Assembly: GCA_900546775.1 (NCBI GenBank)
Contig: UREM01000047.1
Span: 1-11,023, forward strand
Direction of reading: 5' to 3'
From: an uncultured Collinsella sp.
GTDB taxonomy: Bacteria > Actinomycetota > Coriobacteriia > Coriobacteriales > Coriobacteriaceae
DNA: 11,023 nucleotides
The translations under genes were made by a program, and so were the position numbers. The notes under the pieces are model-generated. The model was given only the letters and a program-made list of their open reading frames with translations. It had not been told where the DNA came from and made no database searches. Of this stretch, positions 1-7,216 are shown one piece after another; positions within the stretch are counted from its first letter, which is position 1, and every line of letters starts with the position of its first letter.

Positions 1-117
1 GGCCGCGCGCCATCTTTTTTCAGATCTATTTTGCCCGTAACGGCAGCGCCGAGGTAACGCAGGCCCGAGGACGCGCCGGAAAGGAAGGTCGCCCTCGGCC
101 CGGACAGCTAAGACAGC

Positions 118-1170
118 TTACGCGACGGTGTAAACCCAGTTGTGCTTATCCTCAACAGCACCAGACTGGATGCCCGTCAGGGTCTCGCGGAGCCTCTTCA
201 TCACAGGACCGATCTCGGTGTAGCCAGCCGGGAAGGTCACAGTCTCGTCGGCACCGTAGACCTTGTTGTCGATTTCGCCGACCGGGGAGATAACGGCAGC
301 GGTGCCGCACAGACCGCACTCAACAAAGGTGCCGGCCTTAACCTCGGCCCACTCGACGGGACGCTGGTCGACGGTCATGCCCAGGTCCTGAGCAACCTGA
401 ACGAGCGAACGGCGGGTGATGGAGGGAAGAATGGAGTCGGTGTGCGACTGCGGGACAACAAGCGTGCCATCTTCCTTCACGAACAGGACGTTGGCGCCAC
501 CGGTCTCCTCGACATAGGTGCGGGACTCGGAGTCGAGATACAGGTTCTCGGCATAGCCCTCGCGGTGAGCCTCCATCGTGGGCTTCAGGGACATGGCGTA
601 GTTGAGGCCGGCCTTGATGTTGCCAGTGCCGTGCGGTGCGGCGCGGTCATACTCGGAAACGCGCAGCTTGACAGGCTTGAGGCCACCCTTAAAGTACGGA
701 CCGACCGGGGTCACGAGAATGCGGAACGTGTACTCAGGAGCGGGAGCCACGCCAATCACGTCACCGGAGCCGATCATAAACGGACGCACATACAGGGTTG
801 CGCCAGAACCGAAGGGCGGAACCCATGCGGCGTTGGCAGAGACGACCTGCTTGACGGCCTCGACAAACTTGTCCTTGGGGAACGGGGGCATCTCCAGACG
901 CTGGGCGGAGTTGTACATACGCTCGGCGTTCATATCGGGACGGAAGCAGACGATGCTGCCATCCTCGGCGGTGTAGGCTTTCAGGCCCTCAAAGACCTCC
1001 TGGCAGTAGTGGAAGATGCCGCCGCACTCGGAGACGTGCATGGTGTGGTCGGTGGTCAGGCCGCCCTCGTCCCACTCGCCGTCCTTCCAATGGGCCTCGT
1101 AGCTGTAATCGGTCTTCATGTAGCTAAAGCCGAGGCTACCCCAATCGATATCCTTCTTCTCGACAGTCAT
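118..1170 (-). CDS. ilvE: Branched-chain amino acid aminotransferase (class IV PLP enzyme)
   Basis: Cytosolic enzyme that transfers the amino group between glutamate and the branched-chain 2-oxo acids, the last step of valine, leucine and isoleucine synthesis. The 350-residue product has the eukaryotic-like (BCAT) length and layout. An EVFEGLKAY block lies at residues 58-66. The PLP lysine is Lys186 in GTGNIKAGLNYA, followed by the EETGGANVLFV cofactor block at 221-231 and GTAAVISPVGEI at 289-300. The ATG at 1170 is chosen over an in-frame start 36 codons upstream because AAGGAG lies about seven bases before it and family homology begins there; the upstream codons read as low-complexity Arg-rich sequence. 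A CGLC (Cys285/Cys288) motif sits just before the GTAA block. The gene appears monocistronic. The 117 bases past its stop show no gene and no clear terminator. Family assignment is firm. Confidence 0.95.
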   Translation of the reverse strand: MTVEKKDIDWGSLGFSYMKTDYSYEAHWKDGEWDEGGLTTDHTMHVSECGGIFHYCQEVFEGLKAYTAEDGSIVCFRPDMNAERMYNSAQRLEMPPFPKDKFVEAVKQVVSANAAWVPPFGSGATLYVRPFMIGSGDVIGVAPAPEYTFRILVTPVGPYFKGGLKPVKLRVSEYDRAAPHGTGNIKAGLNYAMSLKPTMEAHREGYAENLYLDSESRTYVEETGGANVLFVKEDGTLVVPQSHTDSILPSITRRSLVQVAQDLGMTVDQRPVEWAEVKAGTFVECGLCGTAAVISPVGEIDNKVYGADETVTFPAGYTEIGPVMKRLRETLTGIQSGAVEDKHNWVYTVA

Positions 1171-1345
1171 ATGTCGCTCCTTACATACACGGTTGCATAC
1201 TCGCGAACCCGCACGCAAGGACCGAAGCCGGCCGCGTCGCAACGTCGCATACCCGGAGCGTAGAGCCGGGCAGGACACGCGGGCAGCATCAAAGCCGATG
1301 GCGCGTCGATTCGCATGCAGGTGATTGTACTCCCCGCACGCCTTA

Positions 1346-1374
1346 GATAAAACGATTTTCTTTAACTAAGTAAA
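1346..1374 (-). promoter_or_regulatory. Weak candidate promoter for ilvE
   Basis: On the minus strand TTTACT (1369-1374) is separated by 17 bases from TTTATC (1346-1351), inside the only AT-rich patch between ilvE and the dedA terminator. Match to consensus is 4/6 and 3/6, so this is a guess by position. It would leave a 5' leader of about 170 bases, GC-rich, in which I see no T-box or other riboswitch. Confidence 0.25.
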
Positions 1375-1394
1375 GTATTTTCATTTGCCTTCTA

Positions 1395-1431
1395 CACAAA
1401 AGGCCCGCCATCGAATCCGATGACGGGCCTT
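1395..1431 (-). terminator. Intrinsic terminator of the DedA gene
   Basis: AAGGCCCG (1400-1407) pairs with CGGGCCTT (1424-1431). The inner CATCG/CGATG arms extend the stem around a four-base loop with one mismatch. On the minus strand the stem is followed by TTTTGTG. It lies 29 bases past the stop of the gene at 1460-2107 and ends that leftward transcript before ilvE, so the two genes are separate units. Confidence 0.85.
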
Positions 1432-1459
1432 GGAATTAACGTCCGAAAACAAGCTCGGA

Positions 1460-2107
1460 CTAGGCGTTCTTTTTACCGAGCTTAGCCTTAACCAGACCGA
1501 CCACGGTCGGGATGATCGACACGGCGACAATGCCCACGATCAGCAGCTCAAAGTGCTCCTGCACAAACGGAATGCCACCAAAGAAGTAACCAAGCAGCGT
1601 AAAGACCGTCGACCAGGTAATGCCACCCAGCACGTTAAAGATGACAAAGTTGCGCCAGTGCATACCGCCCATGCCGGCGATAAAAGGCACAAAGGTGCGA
1701 ATGAACGGGAAGAAGCGACCGAGGAAGATGGCCAGATGGCCCCACTTATCCAGGAAATCCTCGGACTTTTTGATGCGCTCGGGCGTCATGGCCTTTACCT
1801 TGCCCGAGGCGATGATCTTACGGCCAAAGAAGTGGCCGATCATAAAGTTGCACTGATCGCCCAGGATGGCTGCGGCCCATGCGGTGGCCAGAAGCGCCAC
1901 GATGTTAAAGCCGCCATTATGGGCAAAGAAGCCCGAGGCAAACAGCAGCGAGTCGCCGGGAAGGAACGGGAAGAACACCACGCCCGTCTCGATAAAGATG
2001 ATCAGGAACACGCAGCCGTAGGCCATGAGCGGGCCGGCAGCGATCCAGCTGGCGATCGCAGTGCGCGGATCCTTAAGCAGCTCGGCGATAAAATTGATGA
2101 AACCCAT
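1460..2107 (-). CDS. DedA family (VTT/SNARE-associated domain) inner-membrane protein
   Basis: Polytopic membrane protein of 215 residues, typical DedA length. DedA members are linked to flipping of lipid carriers such as undecaprenyl phosphate or phospholipids and to envelope and proton-motive-force homeostasis; the substrate here cannot be read from sequence. The family signatures are clear: Glu40 followed by FFPFLPGDSLLFASG (45-59), a GDQCNFMIGHFFGR block (83-96), and the conserved GRFFPFIRTFVPFIAGMGGM region (130-149) with its two arginines. A final hydrophobic helix occupies about 186-205 and ends in a basic tail. The ATG at 2107 is preferred over the in-frame start at 2146 because GAGAGG lies about nine bases upstream and MGFINFI begins the usual amphipathic N terminus. 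The gene has its own terminator and is transcribed divergently from cysE. Confidence 0.92.
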   Translation of the reverse strand: MGFINFIAELLKDPRTAIASWIAAGPLMAYGCVFLIIFIETGVVFFPFLPGDSLLFASGFFAHNGGFNIVALLATAWAAAILGDQCNFMIGHFFGRKIIASGKVKAMTPERIKKSEDFLDKWGHLAIFLGRFFPFIRTFVPFIAGMGGMHWRNFVIFNVLGGITWSTVFTLLGYFFGGIPFVQEHFELLIVGIVAVSIIPTVVGLVKAKLGKKNA

Positions 2108-2153
2108 GAAGTAAAACCTCTCAGTTGTGGGCGCGGACACGTCCAAGTTGACC

Positions 2154-2184
2154 AGTATACGGTTGCGGCGCGAGCACGGGCCAA
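2154..2184 (-). promoter_or_regulatory. Candidate promoter for the DedA gene
   Basis: On the minus strand TATACT (2154-2159) is a good -10. The nearest -35-like hexamer is TTGGCC (2179-2184) with a 19-base spacer, which is long. The -10 lies about 47 bases upstream of the start codon at 2107. The -10 is plausible; the -35 is uncertain. Confidence 0.4.
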
Positions 2185-2277
2185 ACCCCTCAAAAGTCTT
2201 ACTTCATTACCAGCAAGTTTGCATAACTGACACCTGTCGCCTAAAGCAAAGCAAGATTGCCCTTCCTAATCCCTAGC

Positions 2278-2301
2278 GAATCGATATACTTTATTGAATC
2301 G
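2278..2301 (+). promoter_or_regulatory. Candidate cysE promoter -10 flanked by paired GAATCG repeats
   Basis: TATACT at 2285-2290 is a good -10 sequence 42 bases before the cysE start. It is flanked by two copies of GAATCG (2278-2283 and 2296-2301), 18 bases apart. Direct repeats straddling a -10 could be a repressor operator, which would fit sulfur-responsive control of cysE. No good -35 sits at 16-18 bases (TTGCCC at 2257 is 22 bases away). Promoter is moderate, operator speculative. Confidence 0.35.
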
Positions 2302-2331
2302 CATTGTCACGGCGCTAAGGGAGGGCGGCCG

Positions 2332-3036
2332 GTGAGCTTTATCAACACCATTCGCGAGGACATCAAGACCGTCCAGGCGCAGGATCCTGCCGCGCAAAAT
2401 GGCCTAGTCATCTTCCTGTCCTACCCCGGCCTGCACGCCAAGTGGAATCATGTGCCCGAACACTGGCTGTGGGAACACGGCCATCGATCGCTTGCCCGTG
2501 TGCTCTCGCAGTTAACCCGCCATATCACCGGCGTCGAAATTCATCCCGCCGCGCAGATCGGCAAGCACTTCTTTATCGACCACGCCATGGGCGTCGTTAT
2601 TGGCGAGACTACCATCGTGGGCGACAACTGCGTGCTCTACCAGGGCGTCACGCTCGGCGGCACCGGCAACGAGACCGGCAAACGCCACCCCACCCTGGGC
2701 AACAATGTCACCGTGGGCACGGGCGCCAAGGTGCTTGGCAACATCCACATCGGCAACAACGTCAAGATCGGCGGCAACTCGGTCGTCGTCAAGGACGTGC
2801 CCGACAACTGCACCGTCGTGGGCGTGCCCGGGCGCATCATCAAGCGCAACGGCTGCCGCGTGTTCGAGGAGAGCTTCGACGCCAAGCAGCATCGCGAGTA
2901 CATGCCCGACGATGCCGCCGAGCAGAGCGCCCTCAACCGTCAGGGCATCACCGAAAACGCCCGTCGCGTTAAGGAACTCGAGCAAGAGGTGGCCGAGCTC
3001 AAGGCCCTCGTCGCCAAGTTCGTGGACGAGCGCTAG
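2332..3036 (+). CDS. cysE: Serine O-acetyltransferase
   Basis: Cytosolic enzyme that acetylates L-serine with acetyl-CoA to give O-acetylserine, the committed step to cysteine, usually acting with O-acetylserine sulfhydrylase. A short helical N-terminal domain (1-65, with the [10 protein letters not shown] helix) precedes a left-handed beta-helix of hexapeptide repeats (about 69-170). Active-site landmarks are GVEIHPAA (67-74), [11 protein letters not shown] (83-93, His84) and TLGGTG...RHP (107-120, His119); these match the Asp143/His158/His193 positions of E. coli CysE, with Glu at the first as in many Gram-positive enzymes. Residues 206-234 form a charged coiled-coil-like tail not seen in short CysE proteins. 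The GTG at 2332 is chosen because AGGGAGG precedes it and the family start ([10 protein letters not shown]) begins there; a TTG at 2257 would add 25 unrelated residues. No cysK neighbour is visible. Confidence 0.93.
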   Translation: MSFINTIREDIKTVQAQDPAAQNGLVIFLSYPGLHAKWNHVPEHWLWEHGHRSLARVLSQLTRHITGVEIHPAAQIGKHFFIDHAMGVVIGETTIVGDNCVLYQGVTLGGTGNETGKRHPTLGNNVTVGTGAKVLGNIHIGNNVKIGGNSVVVKDVPDNCTVVGVPGRIIKRNGCRVFEESFDAKQHREYMPDDAAEQSALNRQGITENARRVKELEQEVAELKALVAKFVDER

Positions 3037-3074
3037 GGTCGCGGGCAACCGCCGCGGCATGAACGCCAACACAA

Positions 3075-3115
3075 AAGGCGCGCCAGGGAATCCGCCCCGG
3101 CGCGCCTTCTTTTCG
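3075..3115. terminator. Bidirectional intrinsic terminator between cysE and the ABC operon
   Basis: A ten-base perfect stem, AAGGCGCGCC (3075-3084) with GGCGCGCCTT (3099-3108), has further inner pairing. It is followed by CTTTT on the plus strand and by TTTTGTG on the minus strand. It lies between the converging stops of cysE (3036) and the second ABC gene (3147) and can serve both transcripts. Confidence 0.88.
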
Positions 3116-3146
3116 ATGTGACATGCGGGACTGCCCCTTTGTCACC

Positions 3147-5150
3147 TTATGCGAACTGGCTTAGGTAGAGGTCGGCATAAGCGCCCTCGGCAGCCAGCAA
3201 CTCTTTGTGCGTACCCTGCTCGATGATATTGCCGTGATCCATGACCAGGATGAGGTCGGCATCGACGATCGTCGATAGACGGTGCGCGATCACAAAGCTC
3301 GTGCGCCCGCGCATGAGCGCGTCCATGGCGCGGCCGATGGCGAGCTCGGTACGCGTGTCCACGCTCGACGTCGCCTCGTCCAGGATGAGGATCGCCGGGT
3401 TGTTGAGCAGCACGCGCGCGATGGTCAGCAGCTGACGTTGGCCCTGGCTGATGCTCTCGGCATCGTTAGCCACACGCGTGTCGTAGCCCTGCGGCATAGT
3501 GCGCACAAAGAAGTCGACCCGTGCGGCACGTGCGGCCGCGACAATCTCCTCGCGCGTCGCCTCAGGACAGCCGTAGGCGATGTTCTCGGCAATGGTGCCA
3601 TCAAATAGCCAAGCGTCCTGCAACACCATGCCAAACTGCTGGCGCAGCTCGCCGCGGTTCATGCGGCTCGTGTCCACGCCGTCGAGGGTAATGCGGCCGC
3701 CGTCGATCTCGTAAAAGCGCATGAGCAGGTTGATGAGCGTGGTCTTACCCGCGCCCGTGGTTCCCACCACGGCGATCTTCTGACCCGGCTCGGCGGTAAA
3801 CGACACGTCTCGCATAAGCGGCTTGTCGGGCGCATAGCCAAAGCGCACATGCTCAAAAGCGACACGGCCTTCCACTTTGCCCGGCAGCTTGGCGGCGGCC
3901 ACCGGCAACGGATCGGCCTCCATCTCGGGCTCGTCGAGCAGGTCGAACACGCGCTCTGCGCTCGCCAGTGCGCTCTGCAGTGAGTTAAAGGTAAACGACA
4001 GCTCCGTCATGGGCTCGGACGCCTCGTAGATAAACTGGAAGAACGCCTGGAACACGCCGACGGTCATATGCCCGGCAACCAGCATGCTGCAGCCCACCAG
4101 CGCGATCACGATCTGCGCCAAACGGCCGATAAAGCGCACCGCGGGGCCGACGGCGTTAATCATAAAGTCGGCCTTGGTGCTCACGCGCGCCAGCTCCTTC
4201 GAAGCCTCGTGTACCTCGGCAGAGCTCTGGTGCTCGCGGTTAAACGCACGGATCACCAGACGGCCCGAGTAGCCCTCCTCGACCGCGCTCGTAATCTTGG
4301 ACACCCACTCCTGGCGCTCGCCCGTCACATCGTGCGTGCGGCGCGACACGACCTTCGTCACCAGCAGCGAAAGCGCCGTAAAGAACAAAAAGACGAGCGT
4401 GAGCTCGACGCTGAACACAAACATCATGCTCACAGCGCCCACAACCGTACCGATCGACACCAGAAGCTGCAGCAAGCCGCGCTGCATGCTCTCGGACATC
4501 TTGTCCAAGTCGTTGGTCGCACGGCTGACGACCTCGCCGGGACGATGCGCGTCAAAGTAGGCAAGCGGCAGACGGTTGAGCTTTTGTGCGATGCGGTTGC
4601 GCAGGCGCAGGTTGAGGCGCTCGGCAACGCTCGACATCAAAAAGCTCTGGAGTGCGTAGAACGAGGCGGCGGCGGTCCAGATCATAAAGTAGATAAAGAT
4701 GGTCCTGCCGCAGTTCTCCCAGGTAATGCTGAAGGTAGTGTTGTTGGCAAACGCCAGCTTCATGTGCCCCCACAGCTCATCGATCACGCGGGCGCTGTAA
4801 GCCGGCGCCGCGGTGTTAAAGATGGCATAGAACACGATACTCGCGAACACGATATAGAAGCGCCAATGGTCGCCGGCGGCCTCGCTCCACAGGCGGCGCA
4901 CCGTCGCCCAAGTGTCGCGGGGCGTCTCGTCCTCGTCCTCGTCGTCAACGTCACGCATGCGCTCCGCCTCGGCGCGGGCGCGCTCGTCCTCGGCGCGCTC
5001 GTTTTCCTCGTAGAGTGCCTGGCGGCGAGCTTCGCGCCCCGCCGCTGCCTTGGCTTTTTCGTCCAGGTCGGGCGTGGCGCCCGTCTCCTCGACTGTCTCT
5101 GCAGCCGCGACGTCATCGGCGATGCCTTGCTTCTTGAGTTCCTCGGTCAT
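3147..5150 (-). CDS. ABC exporter half-transporter, catalytic-site subunit (BmrD/TM288-like)
   Basis: Type IV ABC exporter subunit, transmembrane domain fused to an ATPase, predicted to pair with the product of 5152-6888 as a multidrug or lipid exporter in the cytoplasmic membrane. Numbering is from a GTG codon at 5159. An unusual acidic and charged cytoplasmic extension covers 1-80 (EDERARAEAE, VDDEDEDE). The six-helix domain spans about 100-375. Walker A is GTTGAGKT (466-473), the Q-loop Gln is 514, the signature is SISQGQ (569-574, Q replacing the first G of SGGQ), Walker B is LILDE with catalytic Glu595, and the H-loop His is 626. These are features of the subunit that supplies the intact Walker B in heterodimers. 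The ATG at 5150 is chosen because GGAGG ends eight bases before it; the GTG at 5159 abuts that site. It begins one base after the upstream stop, so it is translationally coupled. The substrate is unknown. Confidence 0.93.
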   Translation of the reverse strand: MTEELKKQGIADDVAAAETVEETGATPDLDEKAKAAAGREARRQALYEENERAEDERARAEAERMRDVDDEDEDETPRDTWATVRRLWSEAAGDHWRFYIVFASIVFYAIFNTAAPAYSARVIDELWGHMKLAFANNTTFSITWENCGRTIFIYFMIWTAAASFYALQSFLMSSVAERLNLRLRNRIAQKLNRLPLAYFDAHRPGEVVSRATNDLDKMSESMQRGLLQLLVSIGTVVGAVSMMFVFSVELTLVFLFFTALSLLVTKVVSRRTHDVTGERQEWVSKITSAVEEGYSGRLVIRAFNREHQSSAEVHEASKELARVSTKADFMINAVGPAVRFIGRLAQIVIALVGCSMLVAGHMTVGVFQAFFQFIYEASEPMTELSFTFNSLQSALASAERVFDLLDEPEMEADPLPVAAAKLPGKVEGRVAFEHVRFGYAPDKPLMRDVSFTAEPGQKIAVVGTTGAGKTTLINLLMRFYEIDGGRITLDGVDTSRMNRGELRQQFGMVLQDAWLFDGTIAENIAYGCPEATREEIVAAARAARVDFFVRTMPQGYDTRVANDAESISQGQRQLLTIARVLLNNPAILILDEATSSVDTRTELAIGRAMDALMRGRTSFVIAHRLSTIVDADLILVMDHGNIIEQGTHKELLAAEGAYADLYLSQFA

Positions 5151-5151
5151 G

Positions 5152-6888
5152 CTACTCACCTCCCTTCATCTGCGATTCTGCGATAGCGCGGTACACCTCG
5201 CAGGTTTCCATGAGCTCGTCGTGCGTGCCTAGGCCCACGACTTCACCGTCTTTGAGCACCACAATCTGATCAGCATGCAAAATAGTCGAGATGCGCTGGG
5301 CGATGATGAGCACCGCGGCATCGCACGTCTCGCCCTGCAGCGCATGGCGCAGTGCCGCATCGGTCTTAAAGTCCAGAGCCGAAAAACTGTCGTCGAAGAT
5401 ATACAGATCGGCATGTTTCATGAGTGCGCGGGCAATCGCTAGGCGCTGGCGCTGACCACCCGAGAAGTTTGTGCCGCCCTGGGCCACCGGCGTATCGAGC
5501 CCCTGGGGCTGGTCGAGCACAAAGGTGCTCTGGGCAACCTCCAGCGCATGGAGCATGTCAGCCTCGGTCGCGTCTTCGTTGCCAAAGCGCAGGTTGCTCG
5601 CCACCGTACCCGAGAACAGCCATGCCTTCTGCGGAACATAGGCGATACGCCCGCGGATGTCGTCTTGCGAAAGGTCGCGCAGATCGATGCCGTTCAGGCG
5701 TATGGTGCCCTTCGTGGCATCGTGGAAGCGAAGCAAGAGCTTGGCCACCGTTGACTTGCCCGAGCCCGTCGAGCCCACGATCGCGGTCGTCTGTCCGCGG
5801 CGGCAGGCAAAACTCAGGTTGCACAGGGTGTCCTCGTCGGCATCGTCAAAACGAAACGACATGTGGTCGAACACGGCCACCGCGTCGGCTCCATCTGCGG
5901 ACTCGGGCGCCCCGTCGCCCAGCGCAGCCTTGCCGTCCACGATGCTCGGCTCGATTTCGAGCACCTGCTGCGCACGGCTGAGGCACGCCGCGGCGCGCGG
6001 AAGCGTCAGCACCACCATCTGCGCCATCATCACAAAGAACAGGATCAGGATCGCGTACTCCAGCACGGCCGAGATGCTGCCGATTTGCATGGCATGGACG
6101 CCCACGCGGTTGCCGCCCACCCACAGCACCGCCACCTCGGCGATATTCATCAAAAAGAAGCTGGAGCTGTCGAGACCCACAAACAGGTGGTTGACCTTGA
6201 TGGCATTGGCTGCGTAATCGCTAAACACCTCGTCCAGGCGCTGCTCCTCGTGGCGCTCCTTGTTAAATGCGCGGATGACGCGCACGCCCACGATGTTCTC
6301 GCGCAGCACCACGTTCATGCGGTCGATAAAGCTCTGCAGGCGCATAAAGATCGGCGCGGCGTTGGCAACGGTAAAGACCGCCGCCACCAGCACGATCGCA
6401 ACGACCACGCCCAGCAGCGTGCCCATGGCAGGATCGATAAACCAGGCAAAGATGATGCCCGCCACGGCCAAGAACGGTACCGGTAACACCAGCTGAATCG
6501 TCTGCAGGATCGCTTGCTGGATCACGTTGATGTCGTTGAGAGAGCGCGTGATCATCGAACCCGTACCAAAGCGCTCAAAGTCGCTGGCGGACAGCTCGAG
6601 CGACTTATCGTAGACGGCGTTGCGAATGTCGCAGGCCACATTGGCCGCCAGACGGGCCGAAAGATAGCAGCCCAGCACCGCGCCGCCACTGGCCATGCCG
6701 GTCGCAATGAGCATATACACGCCGTTGCGCAAGATGTAGTCGATATCACCCGTCGTGATACCAGTATTGACCATATTCGCCAACATTGTAGGCACCAGCA
6801 GCGTGCCGACGTTATCTATCAGCAGTACAAACAGCGTCACCGCAATCAGCCCGCGATACGGCCTCATAAATCTCATTAAGAGTCGCAT
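5152..6888 (-). CDS. ABC exporter half-transporter, degenerate-site subunit (BmrC/TM287-like)
   Basis: First gene of the exporter operon, 578 residues: six-helix transmembrane domain (about 12-300) and an ATPase domain. Walker A is GSTGSGKS (372-379, Lys378), the Q-loop Gln is 420 and the signature is a normal FSGGQ (475-479). Walker B reads YIFDD, so Asp500 replaces the catalytic Glu, and the H-loop His is Gln531 (IIAQRIST). In known heterodimers such as TM287/TM288 and BmrC/BmrD this subunit forms the inactive ATP site and donates the good signature to its partner's active site, which fits the gene at 3147-5150. The start ATG overlaps the end of the preceding hybrid ORF (stop at 6876) by 13 bases, and GGGGAG lies immediately upstream, so translation is probably coupled to that ORF. 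The upstream regulator is truncated, so expression must now come from the acquired leader. Confidence 0.94.
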   Translation of the reverse strand: MRLLMRFMRPYRGLIAVTLFVLLIDNVGTLLVPTMLANMVNTGITTGDIDYILRNGVYMLIATGMASGGAVLGCYLSARLAANVACDIRNAVYDKSLELSASDFERFGTGSMITRSLNDINVIQQAILQTIQLVLPVPFLAVAGIIFAWFIDPAMGTLLGVVVAIVLVAAVFTVANAAPIFMRLQSFIDRMNVVLRENIVGVRVIRAFNKERHEEQRLDEVFSDYAANAIKVNHLFVGLDSSSFFLMNIAEVAVLWVGGNRVGVHAMQIGSISAVLEYAILILFFVMMAQMVVLTLPRAAACLSRAQQVLEIEPSIVDGKAALGDGAPESADGADAVAVFDHMSFRFDDADEDTLCNLSFACRRGQTTAIVGSTGSGKSTVAKLLLRFHDATKGTIRLNGIDLRDLSQDDIRGRIAYVPQKAWLFSGTVASNLRFGNEDATEADMLHALEVAQSTFVLDQPQGLDTPVAQGGTNFSGGQRQRLAIARALMKHADLYIFDDSFSALDFKTDAALRHALQGETCDAAVLIIAQRISTILHADQIVVLKDGEVVGLGTHDELMETCEVYRAIAESQMKGGE

Positions 6889-7031
6889 GTCTCCCCTTCG
6901 CCCTTATCGTCAGCCTCGTTCTCGGCGGCCACTTGCCGTTTAAATGCCTCGCACTCTTCGTTAAGAACATGGGAGAACTTACCGACCAAGCGCATGATCT
7001 CGCGCTGTTCCCACGGCTCGAGCGCCTCGAA
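6876..7031 (-). pseudogene. 3' remnant of the operon's first gene, probably a MarR-type repressor
   Basis: Fifty-one codons remain of a chromosomal gene. Its reading frame overlaps the ABC start by 13 bases, so it was the first cistron of that operon. The remnant begins [20 protein letters not shown] and continues through a helix with [10 protein letters not shown] to an acidic tail ending GETCDS. A 'Leu-x-x-x-Glu then two amphipathic helices' layout is what the C-terminal dimerisation helices of MarR regulators look like, and MarR genes often precede heterodimeric ABC exporters. The DNA-binding winged helix is absent. The MarR assignment is inference from a short tail and its context; the truncation is seen directly, because the upstream codons belong to a tet gene. 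Confidence 0.6.
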
Positions 7032-7118
7032 TGCTCCGCTGGTATATAACAGGCTCTCCGTCAAGGTCGTCTTACCTGCGTCTACATGAGCAAGAATGCC
7101 AATATTGATGATTTTCAT
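6876..7118 (-). CDS. In-frame hybrid ORF: Tet N terminus joined to regulator tail (80 aa)
   Basis: An uninterrupted 80-codon frame runs from the tet start codon through the junction to a TAA at 6876-6878. It joins 29 Tet residues to 51 regulator residues. It keeps the tet ribosome-binding site and the original 13-base overlap with the ABC gene at 5152-6888. I do not expect the product to be a working GTPase or repressor. Its likely importance is that ribosomes entering at the strong tet start would travel to the ABC start and could promote coupled translation. The frame may have been kept by chance (one in three) or by selection. Confidence 0.7.
   Translation of the reverse strand: MKIINIGILAHVDAGKTTLTESLLYTSGAFEALEPWEQREIMRLVGKFSHVLNEECEAFKRQVAAENEADDKGEGETCDS
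7029..7037. other. Junction between chromosome and acquired DNA
   Basis: To the right (read leftward on the minus strand) the codons are tet-like through GGA GCA. To the left the sequence is GC-rich chromosomal DNA in frame with the ABC operon's first gene. The exact crossover cannot be fixed closer than a few bases without an uninterrupted relative. No duplicated target or obvious inverted repeat marks it. Confidence 0.75.
7032..7118 (-). pseudogene. 5' fragment of a tet(O)/tet(W)/tet(32)-class ribosomal protection gene
   Basis: The first 29 codons read [16 protein letters not shown] and end [10 protein letters not shown], the invariant start of tetracycline ribosomal protection proteins. 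They include the G1 P-loop AHVDAGKTT. All other GTPase motifs (G2-G5) and the rest of the roughly 640-residue protein are missing, so no resistance can come from it. Which tet class it belongs to cannot be settled: SLLYTSGA is tet(O)-like, while the leader resembles tet(W). The start codon has GGAGG about eight bases upstream. At codon 30 the sequence passes without a frame break into the chromosomal remnant. Confidence 0.9.
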
Positions 7119-7208
7119 ATGATTGTCCTCCATACAAGGCCCAGAAGGGCGCAAAAATCCCCAGCGACAAATACTTTTACCGCTGGGGATGATAGGTAGG
7201 ACACACAT
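7119..7208 (-). CDS. tet leader peptide ORF (orf12-like), open into the tet start
   Basis: From the ATG at 7208 the frame reads [18 protein letters not shown], then LRPSGPC and MEDNH, and runs without a stop into the tet ATG at 7118. It corresponds to the 28-residue leader ORF ahead of tet(M) in Tn916, whose codons span the attenuator hairpin. There the leader ends in its own stop; here about one base fewer near 7140 puts it in frame with the tet start. There is no strong ribosome-binding site. Translation of this ORF is what would control the hairpin at 7158-7189. The comparison with tet(M) is from memory. Confidence 0.55.
7153..7189 (-). terminator. tet leader attenuator hairpin
   Basis: On the minus strand TCCCCAGCG (7181-7189) pairs perfectly with CGCTGGGGA (7158-7166) across a 14-base loop and is followed by TTTTT (7153-7157). 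This is the position and form of the transcription attenuator upstream of tet(M)/tet(O)/tet(W). In the Tn916 model, ribosome behaviour on the leader ORF under tetracycline lets polymerase pass. Here anything that passes would enter the hybrid ORF and the ABC operon. Confidence 0.85.
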
Positions 7209-7216
7209 GAAAACTG

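Noticed and set aside
142..1263. A 373-codon plus-strand frame opposite ilvE
   Set aside because: It lies entirely antisense to a well-supported aminotransferase. Its translation has no recognisable domain and its composition is that of a reversed GC-rich gene.
1171..1399. A T-box or other amino-acid-responsive riboswitch ahead of ilvE
   Set aside because: No T-box sequence, specifier stem or antiterminator could be found. The region is GC-rich with only short chance stems.
1430..2230. A 266-codon plus-strand frame opposite the DedA gene
   Set aside because: The product is hydrophilic and full of His, Asp and Lys, as expected from the antisense of a membrane-protein gene. No ribosome-binding site supports it.
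4068..5186. A 372-codon plus-strand frame opposite the second ABC gene
   Set aside because: Antisense shadow of a gene with all ABC motifs; the His/Arg-rich translation resembles no family.
7016..7030. GCTCGAGC palindrome and a second CTCGA copy beside the junction, as an attachment core
   Set aside because: Both copies are on the chromosomal side in GC-rich coding sequence, where such short repeats are frequent. No matching copy is visible on the element side.
7032..7118. A tetracycline resistance gene
   Set aside because: Only 29 of about 640 codons are present, with one of five GTPase motifs. The locus cannot give ribosomal protection.
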